Origin: Methylobacter sp.
GTDB lineage: Bacteria; Pseudomonadota; Gammaproteobacteria; Methylococcales; Methylomonadaceae
Assembly (NCBI GenBank): GCA_023229605.1
Contig: JALNYY010000011.1
Coordinates: forward strand, 1-58,248
Direction: 5' to 3'
Length of the DNA: 58,248 nt
The notes beneath the pieces were generated by a model. It saw only the letters and a list, made by a program, of their open reading frames with translations. It searched no databases and was not told the DNA's origin. The translations under genes were made by a program, and so were the position numbers. Numbering within the stretch: position 1 is the stretch's first letter; every line of letters begins with the position of its first letter. Below, in pieces: positions 40,556 through 49,368 of the stretch.

Positions 40556-41947
40556 ATGTTTAACAAACACCGGAAAATCATGATGAATGCTAAATCAGTA
40601 AAACAGCTGTTATTTATAATAACTCTTTTATCCGCTTACTTTTGCATAACTCCGGCCGTACAGGCAACTTTGCCGGCCTACGCAGAAGGCCAGGCATTGC
40701 CGTCTCTGGCGCCGATGCTTGAGCGCAGCATGCCGGCAGTGGTCAATATTTCAACTTCGACACAAATTACGGTCAGTGAAAACCCGATGATGCAGGACCC
40801 GGTTTTCCGCCAATTTTTTAATATGCCCAACCAGATGCGGCAACAACAAAGAAACAGTTTAGGCTCCGGCGTCATTATCGACAGTAACCAAGGCCTGGTT
40901 CTGACCAATAACCATGTTATCGATAAAGCCGACAAAATCATGGTGACCTTGAATGACGGCCGCCAGCTTTCCGCGAAACTGATCGGCGCCGACCCTGAAG
41001 CGGATGTTGCTATCATTCAGATTCCTGCCGAGAGCCTAACCATGCTGCCGATTGCCGATTCCAGCCAACTGCGAGTCGGCGATTTTGTTGTCGCTATCGG
41101 CAACCCGTTCGGCTTGGGCCAAACCGTAACGTCCGGCATAGTCAGCGCCCTGGGCCGCTCCGGACTTGGTATAGAGGGCTACGAGGATTTCATCCAGACC
41201 GACGCCTCGATCAACCCCGGCAATTCCGGCGGAGCTCTGGTTAATCTGCGCGGCGAACTGGTCGGCATGAATACCGCAATTCTCGCGCCTAACGGCGGCA
41301 ACGTCGGCATCGGTTTTGCGATTCCGTCCAATATGGTCATGACCATCAAGGATTCGCTGGTCAAGCACGGCGAGGTTCGGCGCGGCTTGCTGGGCGTAGC
41401 CACGCAGGATCTGACACCTGAATTGGTCAAGGCGTTTAATTTAAAAAACAAACACGGAGCAGCGGTCAGCCGGATTGAAAGCAACTCACCCGCAGCAAAA
41501 GCAGGCCTGGAACCGGGCGACATTATTGTTGCCGCTAACGGCCGTCCCATTAAAAACAGCCATGACATACGCAATATCGTCGGCCTGATGCAAGTTGGCG
41601 ACAAAGTTGAGTTGGAATATTTCCGCGACAACGAAAAAAAACAGGTTGTCGCAACGATCGGCAAGCAGGAACTGCCGCAACTGGCGGGAGATAAGCTGCA
41701 CCACGCCTTGCAAGGCACATTGCTAAGCACGCCGCTGAAAAATCAGGTCGAGGGCGTTTTGATTGAAAAAATCGACCCGGCGTCCAATGCTTGGCGCGTA
41801 GGCCTGCGTCCCGGCGACGTTATCGTGTCGGCAAACCGCTATCGCGTCCGCAACCTTGAGGAATTAAAACAGGTAGTTGATCCGAACGGCGCTTTACTGA
41901 TTAACATCCAGCGAGGAGAAGAAGGGTTCTTCGTTGTGTTAAAATGA
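40556..41947 (+). CDS. degP: Do-family periplasmic serine endopeptidase (DegP/MucD type)
   Basis: The 463-aa protein starts at 40556. The ATG at 40580 has a better ribosome-binding site (GGAAAA) and gives a cleaner signal peptide ending PAVQA, so the shorter form is likely. The trypsin-like domain has the full triad: H120 in TNNHVID, D150 in DPEADVAI and S224 in NPGNSGGAL. Two PDZ domains follow (about residues 270-360 and 385-460). It degrades or refolds misfolded envelope proteins. With two PDZ domains and this length it is nearest MucD/DegQ. A strong hairpin follows the stop. Confidence 0.95.
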   Translation: MFNKHRKIMMNAKSVKQLLFIITLLSAYFCITPAVQATLPAYAEGQALPSLAPMLERSMPAVVNISTSTQITVSENPMMQDPVFRQFFNMPNQMRQQQRNSLGSGVIIDSNQGLVLTNNHVIDKADKIMVTLNDGRQLSAKLIGADPEADVAIIQIPAESLTMLPIADSSQLRVGDFVVAIGNPFGLGQTVTSGIVSALGRSGLGIEGYEDFIQTDASINPGNSGGALVNLRGELVGMNTAILAPNGGNVGIGFAIPSNMVMTIKDSLVKHGEVRRGLLGVATQDLTPELVKAFNLKNKHGAAVSRIESNSPAAKAGLEPGDIIVAANGRPIKNSHDIRNIVGLMQVGDKVELEYFRDNEKKQVVATIGKQELPQLAGDKLHHALQGTLLSTPLKNQVEGVLIEKIDPASNAWRVGLRPGDVIVSANRYRVRNLEELKQVVDPNGALLINIQRGEEGFFVVLK

Positions 41948-41953
41948 CAATCA

Positions 41954-42027
41954 GGCAAAAGACGAAGGGCAAAAGGCAAAAAAACCTGCCCCATGTGCTC
42001 ATCGCCTTTTGCCCTTCGTCCTTTGCC
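41954..42027. terminator. Hairpin between the protease gene and moaB
   Basis: Two 24-bp arms (41954-41977 and 42004-42027) are inverted with one mismatch; the core is GACGAAGGGCAAAAGG. It follows the protease stop by seven bases and belongs to the same family as the hairpin at 38340-38410. Confidence 0.7.
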
Positions 42028-42046
42028 TTTCGCCTTTCTTAAAAAC

Positions 42047-42568
42047 ATGCCTACAGATAGAAATTTCATTCCTCTTAACATTGCGATCCTGGTCGTTTCC
42101 GACAGCCGCACCGATGCCGACGACGTATCCGGCAAAGCCCTGGCGGAACGCGCAACCGATGCAGGGCATCAGGTTATCGAAAAAAGAATAGTGCCTGATG
42201 ACATTTATCAAATCAGGGCGGCAGTTTCAAACTGGATTGCCGCAGATGAGGTTAATGTCGTCGTCACCACCGGCGGTACCGGCGTAACCGGCAGAGACGG
42301 TACGCCGGAAGCGGTTACGCCGTTACTGGACAAGATGCTGGACGGTTTTGGCGAAATCTTCAGGATGCTTTCCTACCAAGATATTAAAACCTCATCCATC
42401 CAATCCAGGGCGATAGCCGGAGTCGCCAATGCGACCTATATTTTTTGCCTGCCCGGCTCGTCGGGAGCCTGCCGCACCGCTTGGGACGACCTGATCAAAG
42501 ATCAACTCGATCACCGCACCCGTCCCTGCAATCTGGTGCAGCTGATGCCCAGACTGATGGAAAAATGA
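42047..42568 (+). CDS. moaB: Molybdenum cofactor biosynthesis protein MoaB
   Basis: From the ATG at 42047 the product is 173 aa. The frame is open upstream through the hairpin repeat, but that part is rejected as coding. The molybdopterin-binding signature VVTTGGTGVTGRDGTPEAV (about residues 71-89) and the C-terminal FCLPGSSGACRTAW are clear. MoaB/MogA proteins adenylylate molybdopterin before metal insertion; E. coli MoaB itself appears inactive, so the exact role is uncertain. Its stop overlaps the start of the DUF423 gene (ATGATG). Confidence 0.93.
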   Translation: MPTDRNFIPLNIAILVVSDSRTDADDVSGKALAERATDAGHQVIEKRIVPDDIYQIRAAVSNWIAADEVNVVVTTGGTGVTGRDGTPEAVTPLLDKMLDGFGEIFRMLSYQDIKTSSIQSRAIAGVANATYIFCLPGSSGACRTAWDDLIKDQLDHRTRPCNLVQLMPRLMEK

Positions 42569-42972
42569 TGAATCCGGTTTTTTTATTGCTCGGCGCGTTC
42601 AGCGCATTAACCGGCGTCGGCATGGGCGCATTCGGCGCTCACGGCCTGAAAGCCGTCATCAGCCCGGAAATGTTGGCTGTCTACCAAACCGGCGTGACTT
42701 ATCAAATGTATCATGCGCTGGGGTTGATCGGCATTGCGCTGATCTGCCGGCAAGCGCCTGACTCCAGATTATTGCACTGGGCCGGATGGCTGATGTTCGC
42801 GGGCATCTTGCTGTTTTCCGGCAGTTTGTATAGCCTGGCGTTAGCCAATCATAAATGGCTAGGCATAATCACTCCTTTCGGTGGCGTTTGCTTTTTGGCA
42901 GCCTGGTTATTAATCGCGCTGTTCGCCATTCAAAACATCAGATCTTCCGATCACTACAGCAGGAACAAATAA
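42565..42972 (+). CDS. DUF423 family membrane protein
   Basis: The 135-aa protein starts at 42565, overlapping the moaB stop by four bases; 42568 is the alternative ATG. It has four predicted membrane helices and the family opening LLGAFSALTGVGMGAFGAHGLK. The YQMYHALGLIGIAL and FSGSLYSLAL blocks are also typical of DUF423 (YgdD in E. coli). Function is unknown. It lies between moaB and pepN with overlapping ends on both sides, indicating one transcript. Confidence 0.9.
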   Translation: MMNPVFLLLGAFSALTGVGMGAFGAHGLKAVISPEMLAVYQTGVTYQMYHALGLIGIALICRQAPDSRLLHWAGWLMFAGILLFSGSLYSLALANHKWLGIITPFGGVCFLAAWLLIALFAIQNIRSSDHYSRNK

Positions 42973-45638
42973 TGCGCGACTCTAATCCACAAACCATTTA
43001 TCTAAAAGACTACACCGTACCTGAATACCTGGTTCACAGCGTCGCCTTGAATTTCGCCCTGGATGACGAAAACACGCTGGTCAGCTCGAGGCTCACCCTA
43101 AGCCGCAACCCTGCCAGCCAATCCCGCGACACATCGCTGACCTTATCGGGTGAAAACCTGAAACTGATTCGCATTAACCTGGATGACGGCAGCGACTTAA
43201 GCAAAGACCGTTACCTGCAAACCCAGGATGCATTAATCATTAACGAAGTCCCGCAGCAGCAGCGTTTTGTGCTGACCATCGAAAACACCATTAATCCTAA
43301 AGCCAACACCGCGCTGGAAGGACTATACCTGTCCAACGGCATGCTGTGCACCCAGTGCGAGGCTGAAGGCTTTCGGAAAATCACCTATTTTCCGGATCGC
43401 CCCGATGTGATGTCCCTGTTCACCACGACCCTGGTCGGCGACAAAGACCGCTATCCGGTTTTATTATCCAACGGCAACAAAGTCGCCCAAGGGGAATTGC
43501 CGGACAACCGCCACTGGGTGACCTGGGAAGACCCGTTCAACAAGCCCTGCTATTTGTTTGCGCTGGTTGCAGGACGGCTGGAATGCATAGCGGACCGCTT
43601 TACCACGCAATCCGGCCGTGACATCGACCTGCAAATTTTTGTCGAAAAGCATGACATCGATAAATGCGGCCATGCGATGCAATCGCTGAAAAACGCGATG
43701 CGCTGGGATGAACAGGCGTATGGACGCGAATACGATCTGGATTTATATATGATCGTCGCGGTGGGCCACTTCAACATGGGCGCGATGGAAAACAAGGGTC
43801 TTAACGTATTCAACACCAAATTCGTATTGGCGCGCCCCGATACCGCGACAGACTCGGATTACGAGCATATCGAAGGCGTTATCGGCCATGAATATTTCCA
43901 TAACTGGACCGGCAACCGCATCACCTGCCGGGACTGGTTCCAGCTCAGCCTGAAAGAAGGTTTTACGGTGTTCCGCGACCAGGAATTTACCGGCGACCGC
44001 ACCTCCAAGGCCGTTAAGCGCATCGAAGACGTCAACATGCTGCGCACGCGCCAGTTTGCCGAAGATGCAGGCCCGCTAGCGCATCCGATACGTCCCGACG
44101 CCTATATAGAAATCAACAATTTTTACACCCTGACCGTGTATGAGAAAGGCGCGGAAGTGGTGCGGATGATCCACACGCTGGTTGGCGCTGAAGGCTTCCG
44201 CAAGGGCAGCGATTTGTATTTTGAGCGTCACGACGGGCAGGCGGTGACTTGCGACGATTTCGTCAATGCGATGGAAGCCGCCAACGGCGTTGATTTAACC
44301 CAATTCCGCCGCTGGTACGCCCAGGCCGGAACGCCGGCATTAGCTGTTCAGCAATGCTATGATCCATCCGCACAAACCCTGACTTTAACCATAAGCCAAA
44401 ACTGTCCGCCGACTCCGGGGCAGGCGATTAAAGAACCGCTGCATATTCCGGTGACTGTGGGCTTGCTTAACAAAGACGGCTCAATCGCGTCTTGCAAGCT
44501 GCAAGGCGTTACAGAGCCCGAGCGCAATGAAGTCATCCTGCAGCTCACCAAACCCGAACAAGCCTTTACCTTTGAAGGCTTAGCCGAACAGCCGGTCATT
44601 TCGATCTTGAGAGGCTTTTCAGCGCCGGTTAAACTGACGATGGAACGCAGCCTGGGCGAGCTGGCGTTCTTGTTAAGCTACGACAGCGACACCTTTAACC
44701 GCTGGGAAGCCGGACAGCAACTGGCCGGGCAGATCATTACCGGACTGATCGCCGATATTCAAAGCGGTAAGGACATGCTGGTCAATCCGATCATGATTAA
44801 TGCGTTTAAGCAGGTGCTGGAGCAACCGTGGGATGACCTGTCGTATTTTTCTTTGCTGTTAACCCTGCCCTCTGAAACCTATCTGGCAGAACAAATGCAG
44901 GTTGTCGATGTGGAAGCCATCCACGCCGCCCGCGAATTCGTCACACAGACTTTGGCCGAGCAGCTGCAAGCACAGCTCCATGCTTTATACCTGAACAACC
45001 ACCGGGACGAATCCGGGAAATTCGACGCCGGCGCAATAGGCCGCAGACGCATCAAAAACACCTGCTTAAGTTATCTGGGCAAGCTTGGAAACAAGGACAT
45101 TCATCAGTTATCGCAGCAGCAATTCAACACTGCCAAAAACATGACCGATCAAATGGCGGCGTTAACGGTTATTGTCAATAGCCCGCATCCCGCAAAACAA
45201 CAGTGCCTGGACAGCTTCTACCACCAATGGCAAGCTGAAGCGCTGGTTATCGACAAATGGTTTGCGCTGCAAGCCTCCGGCAGCATGCCCGACACCTTTG
45301 CGACGGTGCAGGCGTTAATGCAGCACCCGGCGTTCGACTTGAAAAACCCGAACCGCGTCAGGTCATTGATCGGGGCGTTCAGCCAGTCCAATCCGCTGCA
45401 TTTCCACGCAGCCAACGGGCAAGGCTATCGCTTCCTCGCCGACCAAATCATCGCTTTGAACACCTTGAATCCGCAGATCGCCTCGCGCATGGTCGGCGCG
45501 TTAACCTCCTGGCGCAGATACGATGAAGGCAGGCAGGCGCTGATCAAAGCGCAACTGGAACGCATCATGACCACCGAAGCGATTTCCAAGGATGTGTACG
45601 AAGTGGCAAGTAAAAGCCTGGCTCAGCAAGCGCAATGA
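42972..45638 (+). CDS. pepN: Aminopeptidase N
   Basis: The 888-aa M1 metallopeptidase starts at the ATG at 42972, which overlaps the DUF423 stop (TAATG). The exopeptidase motif GAMEN (270-274) and the zinc site HEYFH (306-310) with the third ligand E329 are intact. Length and C-terminal helical region match E. coli PepN. It removes N-terminal residues from peptides in the cytoplasm. A short GC-rich hairpin after the stop may terminate the moaB-DUF423-pepN transcript. Confidence 0.97.
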   Translation: MRDSNPQTIYLKDYTVPEYLVHSVALNFALDDENTLVSSRLTLSRNPASQSRDTSLTLSGENLKLIRINLDDGSDLSKDRYLQTQDALIINEVPQQQRFVLTIENTINPKANTALEGLYLSNGMLCTQCEAEGFRKITYFPDRPDVMSLFTTTLVGDKDRYPVLLSNGNKVAQGELPDNRHWVTWEDPFNKPCYLFALVAGRLECIADRFTTQSGRDIDLQIFVEKHDIDKCGHAMQSLKNAMRWDEQAYGREYDLDLYMIVAVGHFNMGAMENKGLNVFNTKFVLARPDTATDSDYEHIEGVIGHEYFHNWTGNRITCRDWFQLSLKEGFTVFRDQEFTGDRTSKAVKRIEDVNMLRTRQFAEDAGPLAHPIRPDAYIEINNFYTLTVYEKGAEVVRMIHTLVGAEGFRKGSDLYFERHDGQAVTCDDFVNAMEAANGVDLTQFRRWYAQAGTPALAVQQCYDPSAQTLTLTISQNCPPTPGQAIKEPLHIPVTVGLLNKDGSIASCKLQGVTEPERNEVILQLTKPEQAFTFEGLAEQPVISILRGFSAPVKLTMERSLGELAFLLSYDSDTFNRWEAGQQLAGQIITGLIADIQSGKDMLVNPIMINAFKQVLEQPWDDLSYFSLLLTLPSETYLAEQMQVVDVEAIHAAREFVTQTLAEQLQAQLHALYLNNHRDESGKFDAGAIGRRRIKNTCLSYLGKLGNKDIHQLSQQQFNTAKNMTDQMAALTVIVNSPHPAKQQCLDSFYHQWQAEALVIDKWFALQASGSMPDTFATVQALMQHPAFDLKNPNRVRSLIGAFSQSNPLHFHAANGQGYRFLADQIIALNTLNPQIASRMVGALTSWRRYDEGRQALIKAQLERIMTTEAISKDVYEVASKSLAQQAQ

Positions 45639-45674
45639 AGCCCAGCGCTAAAAATATATTGATGACAAGCGGGG

Positions 45675-45691
45675 CGGGGCAACATGCCCCG
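45675..45691 (+). terminator. Possible terminator after pepN
   Basis: CGGGGC and GCCCCG (45675-45680 and 45686-45691) form a short GC stem with a 5-base loop, 37 bases after the pepN stop. There is no clear U tract, so this is a weak call. Confidence 0.4.
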
Positions 45692-45707
45692 TCCGGCATG
45701 GTATCTT

Positions 45708-45732
45708 TCGCGCTTTTCGTGTTTTTCGTGGA
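45708..45732. repeat. Dispersed CACGAAG-type repeat, degenerate copy 3
   Basis: TCGCGCTTTTCGTGTTTTTCGTGGA resembles the repeat near 8937 and 23455 in reverse orientation. It lies just before the folM-like start, in a 112-base gap. Confidence 0.4.
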
Positions 45733-45750
45733 CAAACCGACTTTTTTACT

Positions 45751-46491
45751 ATGACGGGTCACGCAAAAAACGTATTAATTACCGGCGCCTCTAAACGCAT
45801 AGGCGCAGCTTGTGCGCGTTTGCTGCATAGCGAAGGCTGTAATGTTTTTTTGCATTACCGGTCTTCGGAGGCAGAGGCGCAGCAGCTTTGCGCTGAGCTG
45901 AATCAACAGCGGCCCGGTTCGGCAAAAATCATGCAGGCCGATTTGCTGAATATGGCCGAGCTGGAAGCGCTTGCCCGCGAAGCCAGCCTGGCTTGGGGCG
46001 GCATTGATGTACTGGTCAACAATGCCTCATCCTTTTATCCGACGGCTATATCCGATGTGACCGAACGACAATGGGATGAGTTATTGGGGGGTAATTTAAA
46101 AGCCCCGTTTTTCCTGGCTAAAGCCTTGGCGAAAACCTTAGCCGGCAACAAAGGCTGCATCGTCAATATTATCGACATCCATGCCGAACGGGGCTTAAGC
46201 GGTTATCCCGTGTACAGTATTTCAAAAGCCGGACTGGCCGCCATGACCAAGGTTTTAGCCAAGGAATTGGGGCCAGCCGTCAGGGTCAACGGCGTGGCAC
46301 CGGGCGCGATACTCTGGCCGGATAACGACTTATCCGAATCGGCCAAACTGGAGATACTGCAACGGGTAGCTTTAAAGCGGAGCGGCGAACCGCTTGATAT
46401 TGCCAAAGCCGTACTTTTTTTGATTAAGGATGCCGGTTACATCACCGGCCAGATACTGACCGTCGATGGCGGCCGCACCCTATTTTGTTGA
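45751..46491 (+). CDS. folM: Pteridine reductase-like short-chain dehydrogenase
   Basis: This 246-aa SDR has the NADPH loop TGASKRIG (residues 11-18), whose arginine is typical of pteridine reductases (TGxxxRxG), and the catalytic Y-x3-K in YSISKAG. NNASSF near 91 and the closing TGQILTVDGGRTL fit the PTR1/FolM group, which reduces dihydropterins or dihydrofolate. The adjacent convergent folK and folB genes support a pterin role. Methanotrophs use both folate and tetrahydromethanopterin, so either pool could be served. Its 3' end overlaps folK by 12 bases. Confidence 0.85.
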   Translation: MTGHAKNVLITGASKRIGAACARLLHSEGCNVFLHYRSSEAEAQQLCAELNQQRPGSAKIMQADLLNMAELEALAREASLAWGGIDVLVNNASSFYPTAISDVTERQWDELLGGNLKAPFFLAKALAKTLAGNKGCIVNIIDIHAERGLSGYPVYSISKAGLAAMTKVLAKELGPAVRVNGVAPGAILWPDNDLSESAKLEILQRVALKRSGEPLDIAKAVLFLIKDAGYITGQILTVDGGRTLFC

Positions 46492-46980
46492 AGCCCAGGA
46501 CGGTGTGATGCGCTTTTGCTTAAGATCGGTCTTGTCGAACTTGTCCCAAAGCTCGGCATAGCTCAGCCGGCTGACCGGATGCTTCAGGGCCGGAGCGATT
46601 TCCGCCAGGGGCTCAAGCACAAATGCGTAATGCTCGATTTCATCCCGCGGTATCTGCAAGCGGCCATCGTTAATGATCAGGTCGCCGTATAGAATCAGAT
46701 CCAGATCGAGGGTACGCGCTGCAAATTTCCGGCTGTCGCGGGTGCGGCCGTTATCCAGCTCGATTTGCCTCAGTTGTTTGGCGACTGCCTTCACTTCCAA
46801 ACCGGAATCGAAGCCCACCACAAGGTTGTAGAATACGTCGCCGGTAAAGCCGACCGGTTCGGTTTCATAAATACTTGAAACCGTCAGTTCGCCGAAAGTT
46901 TGCTCAAGCGCCCTCAGGCTGGCAGGCACATGCTTATCCTTATCGATGTTGCTGCCGATGCTGATGTAGCCTCTAGTCAC
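46480..46980 (-). CDS. folK: 2-amino-4-hydroxy-6-hydroxymethyldihydropteridine pyrophosphokinase
   Basis: The 166-aa enzyme transfers pyrophosphate from ATP to the pterin in folate synthesis. Family landmarks are YISIGSNI at the start, YETEPVGF near residue 38, NLVVGF near 52 and ARTLDLDLILYGD near 87, the ATP/Mg site. It begins four bases before the folB stop, so the two genes are coupled in the order folB-folK. The 3' end overlaps the convergent pteridine-reductase-like gene by 12 bases. Confidence 0.95.
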   Translation of the reverse strand: MTRGYISIGSNIDKDKHVPASLRALEQTFGELTVSSIYETEPVGFTGDVFYNLVVGFDSGLEVKAVAKQLRQIELDNGRTRDSRKFAARTLDLDLILYGDLIINDGRLQIPRDEIEHYAFVLEPLAEIAPALKHPVSRLSYAELWDKFDKTDLKQKRITPSWASTK

Positions 46981-47336
46981 GGTTTCAATGCTCCCCTCTC
47001 AATAATAATGCCGACATCGCTGGCGCCGCTGATCGCTCCTTTTTTGTTCAGAGTTACTTTTACCCAAGGCACATTAAATTCGTTACGGATAATATCGGCT
47101 ATTTCCGATATTAACTTTTCAACCAGAAGAAACTGACTGGCCTCGACAAACGAAATAATGCGATGAGAAACCGTCTTATAATCAAGCGTGTATTGAATAT
47201 CGTCGGTTTCAGCTGCTTTTTGAATGTCAAAGGCCATCTCAATATCCAGGATGACGGTTTGCTTAGTCACTCTTTCCCAGTCGTAAATGCCGATAATAGT
47301 TTCAATTTCCAGTCCGCCTAAAAATATGATGTCCAT
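46977..47336 (-). CDS. folB: Dihydroneopterin aldolase
   Basis: The 119-aa protein has the family opening MDIIFLGGLEIETIIGIYDWER, a central region around DYKTVSHRIISFVEAS with the tyrosine of the active site, and the closing VKVTLNKKGAISGASDVGIIIER. It converts dihydroneopterin to 6-hydroxymethyl-dihydropterin, the substrate of FolK encoded just downstream. It is divergent from plsY, with 96 bases between the starts. Confidence 0.95.
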   Translation of the reverse strand: MDIIFLGGLEIETIIGIYDWERVTKQTVILDIEMAFDIQKAAETDDIQYTLDYKTVSHRIISFVEASQFLLVEKLISEIADIIRNEFNVPWVKVTLNKKGAISGASDVGIIIERGALKP

Positions 47337-47432
47337 AGTGATTTCCGGTTATGATGCGTGCTTTTTAAAAAGCGCTAAGTATCAGGGAAACGTCCCATGC
47401 TTACAAGTTATGAATGATGAAAAGGTTACGCA

Positions 47433-48005
47433 ATGGTTGAATGGTTATTTGTTCCTGCTGCCTATTTGATAGGCTCGATTTCCAGTGCAATTATTATTTG
47501 CCGTCTGATGGGATTGCCCGATCCCCGTGAACAAGGGTCGGGCAATCCCGGAGCGACCAATGTGATGCGCATAGGCGGAAAAAAAGCGGCTGGGATTACT
47601 CTGCTGGGCGATTCGCTAAAGGGTTTGATTCCGGTCTATGCCGCGAATGTGTTGGGACTGCCGACCGAGTTAATTGCGGCGACCGGATTGGCGGCATTTA
47701 TGGGCCACCTTTATCCGGTATTCTTTAGTTTTAAAGGCGGCAAGGGTGTTGCAACATCGGTCGGCGTGTTGCTCGGTTTTTTCTGGGCGCTCGGTTTTGC
47801 GTTCATGGCAACCTGGTACCTGGTTTATAAGCTGGGCAAGATTTCATCCTTGTCCGCATTAGTCGCCTCGACCCTGTCGCCGGTTTTTGCCTGGTTTATA
47901 ACTGGAGATGAGGCTATCGTTGCCGCATCCGCGGTGATGACGGTTTTCTTGTTATGGCGGCATAAAGGCAATATCCAGCGGCTGCTGGCCGGACAAGAGG
48001 GCTAA
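47433..48005 (+). CDS. plsY: Acyl-phosphate glycerol-3-phosphate acyltransferase
   Basis: The 190-aa membrane enzyme acylates glycerol-3-phosphate, the first step of phospholipid synthesis. Three family motifs are visible: YLIGSISSAIIICRL (about residues 11-25), GSGNPGATNVMR (36-47) and FKGGKGVATSVGVLLG near 99. There are five to six membrane helices. The substrate is made by GpsA encoded at 15409-16407. The stop overlaps the convergent tsaD stop by four bases. The pairing of plsY, folB and tsaD around this spot is common in gammaproteobacteria. Confidence 0.96.
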   Translation: MVEWLFVPAAYLIGSISSAIIICRLMGLPDPREQGSGNPGATNVMRIGGKKAAGITLLGDSLKGLIPVYAANVLGLPTELIAATGLAAFMGHLYPVFFSFKGGKGVATSVGVLLGFFWALGFAFMATWYLVYKLGKISSLSALVASTLSPVFAWFITGDEAIVAASAVMTVFLLWRHKGNIQRLLAGQEG

Positions 48006-49012
48006 CAGCCCGATAATTCACTAATCGGCCAGCGAGGACGCGCATAAATTTCCAGCCCTTGTTGCTGGCCCGCCATTAACCGCTGACAACCTGCATAGGC
48101 GATCATCGCGCCGTTATCGGTACAAAATTCGAGCCGCGGAAAATAGAGCTGAGCATTTTCCTTGGCAACCATTTGGTTCAAAGATGCGCGAATCTGCTTA
48201 TTGGCGCTGACGCCTCCGGCAATAACCAGTCTTTTCAGGCCGGTTTGCTGCAAGGCCCGCCTGCATTTGATGCTGAGCGTCTCGGCAACCGCCTGTTGAA
48301 ATGCCGCCGCAACATCGGCCTTGTCCTGGTCGGTTTTTTCAGAGGCGTTAACAGTATTCAGCGTGAACGTTTTTAAGCCGCTAAAACTAAAATCCAAGCC
48401 GGGGCGGTCGGTCATCGGGCGGGGAAACTTAATCTGCGGCGTACCCTGTTCCGCCAATGCGGACAGTTTCGGCCCGCCGGGGTAACCCAGGCCAAGCATT
48501 TTCGCGGTCTTGTCAAACGCTTCACCGGCGGCGTCATCGAGTGATTCGCCTAATAGTTGATAGCGGCCAATACCCTCGACCTGTACCAGCAAGGTGTGCC
48601 CTCCGGAAATCAACAAAGCGACAAAAGGAAATTCCGGCGGATTTTCTTCCAGCATCGGAGCAAGCAGATGCCCTTCCATGTGATGAACGGCAGTCGCCGG
48701 AACTTGCCATGCCCAAGCCAGGCTTCTGGCCGTTGCAGCCCCCACCAGCAATGCACCCATCAGCCCCGGCCCTGCGGTGTAGGCAATGCCGCTAATGTCG
48801 CTGCCGGTCAATCCGCTTTCCTTTAGGCACTGTTTAATCAGCGGCACTAATTTCCGAATGTGGTCGCGCGATGCCAGCTCAGGAACAACGCCGCCATATT
48901 CGCTATGCATGTCGACCTGACTGTATAATAGATGGCTACACAGGCCTTTCTCAGAGTGATAAATTGCGACGCCGGTCTCGTCGCAAGATGTTTCTATGCC
49001 TAAAACGTACAT
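48002..49012 (-). CDS. tsaD: tRNA N6-adenosine threonylcarbamoyltransferase TsaD
   Basis: The 336-aa protein of the Kae1/TsaD family begins VLGIETSCDETGVA. The iron-binding HMEGH motif lies near residue 111, and the ATP-binding blocks are LVQVEGIGRYQLLGESLDDAAGEA near 141 (split only by length) and VIAGGVSANKQIR near 267. With TsaB, C and E it makes the t6A modification on ANN-decoding tRNAs. It is divergent from rpsU, as in E. coli and many relatives, with 105 bases between the starts. Confidence 0.97.
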   Translation of the reverse strand: MYVLGIETSCDETGVAIYHSEKGLCSHLLYSQVDMHSEYGGVVPELASRDHIRKLVPLIKQCLKESGLTGSDISGIAYTAGPGLMGALLVGAATARSLAWAWQVPATAVHHMEGHLLAPMLEENPPEFPFVALLISGGHTLLVQVEGIGRYQLLGESLDDAAGEAFDKTAKMLGLGYPGGPKLSALAEQGTPQIKFPRPMTDRPGLDFSFSGLKTFTLNTVNASEKTDQDKADVAAAFQQAVAETLSIKCRRALQQTGLKRLVIAGGVSANKQIRASLNQMVAKENAQLYFPRLEFCTDNGAMIAYAGCQRLMAGQQQGLEIYARPRWPISELSGC

Positions 49013-49019
49013 TGAATTT

Positions 49020-49047
49020 TTGAAATTTATAAAAGTAAAGGTATAAT
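49020..49047 (+). promoter_or_regulatory. Promoter of the rpsU-yqeY-dnaG-rpoD operon
   Basis: TTGAAA (49020-49025) and a perfect TATAAT (49042-49047) are spaced by 16 bases, 70 bases before rpsU. It points away from the divergent tsaD gene. Confidence 0.65.
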
Positions 49048-49117
49048 TAAGGGTTCTGTTTGTTCAGTGGATTTAAAAATCCTAACTTTTAAATATTAAC
49101 ATATTCGGGTCATTATA

Positions 49118-49351
49118 ATGCCGTCAGTAAAAATCAAAGAAAACGAACCTTTTGATATAGCGATTCGCCGTTTTAAACGCGCTTGTGAAAAAGCCGGTGT
49201 ATTGGCAGAAGTGCGTCGCCGCGAGTTTTATGAAAAACCAACCGCAGAGCGCAAACGCAAAGGCGCAGCAGCTGTTAAACGCCACTTGAAAAAACTGGCG
49301 CGTGAACGCTATGCGCTGAAAAACCTACGTCGCGGACGCCCTGTACTGTAA
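49118..49351 (+). CDS. rpsU: 30S ribosomal protein S21
   Basis: The 77-aa basic protein is S21, with MPSVKIKENEPFDIAIRRFKRACEKAG at the start (family-invariant core FDIAIRRFKRACEKAG) and the K/R-rich REFYEKPTAERKRK stretch. It is slightly longer than the 71-aa E. coli form because of its C-terminal tail. S21 assists initiation on the small subunit. It leads the classic macromolecular-synthesis operon, followed after 17 bases by yqeY. Confidence 0.97.
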   Translation: MPSVKIKENEPFDIAIRRFKRACEKAGVLAEVRRREFYEKPTAERKRKGAAAVKRHLKKLARERYALKNLRRGRPVL

Positions 49352-49368
49352 GACGTAAGGTTAATACG

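Noticed and set aside
41993..42046. Upstream extension of moaB
   Set aside because: The extension is encoded by the hairpin repeat after the protease gene and is not part of the MoaB family.
42855..42971. Upstream extension of pepN
   Set aside because: It overlaps the DUF423 gene; the ATG at 42972 gives the family-length protein with an overlapping start/stop.
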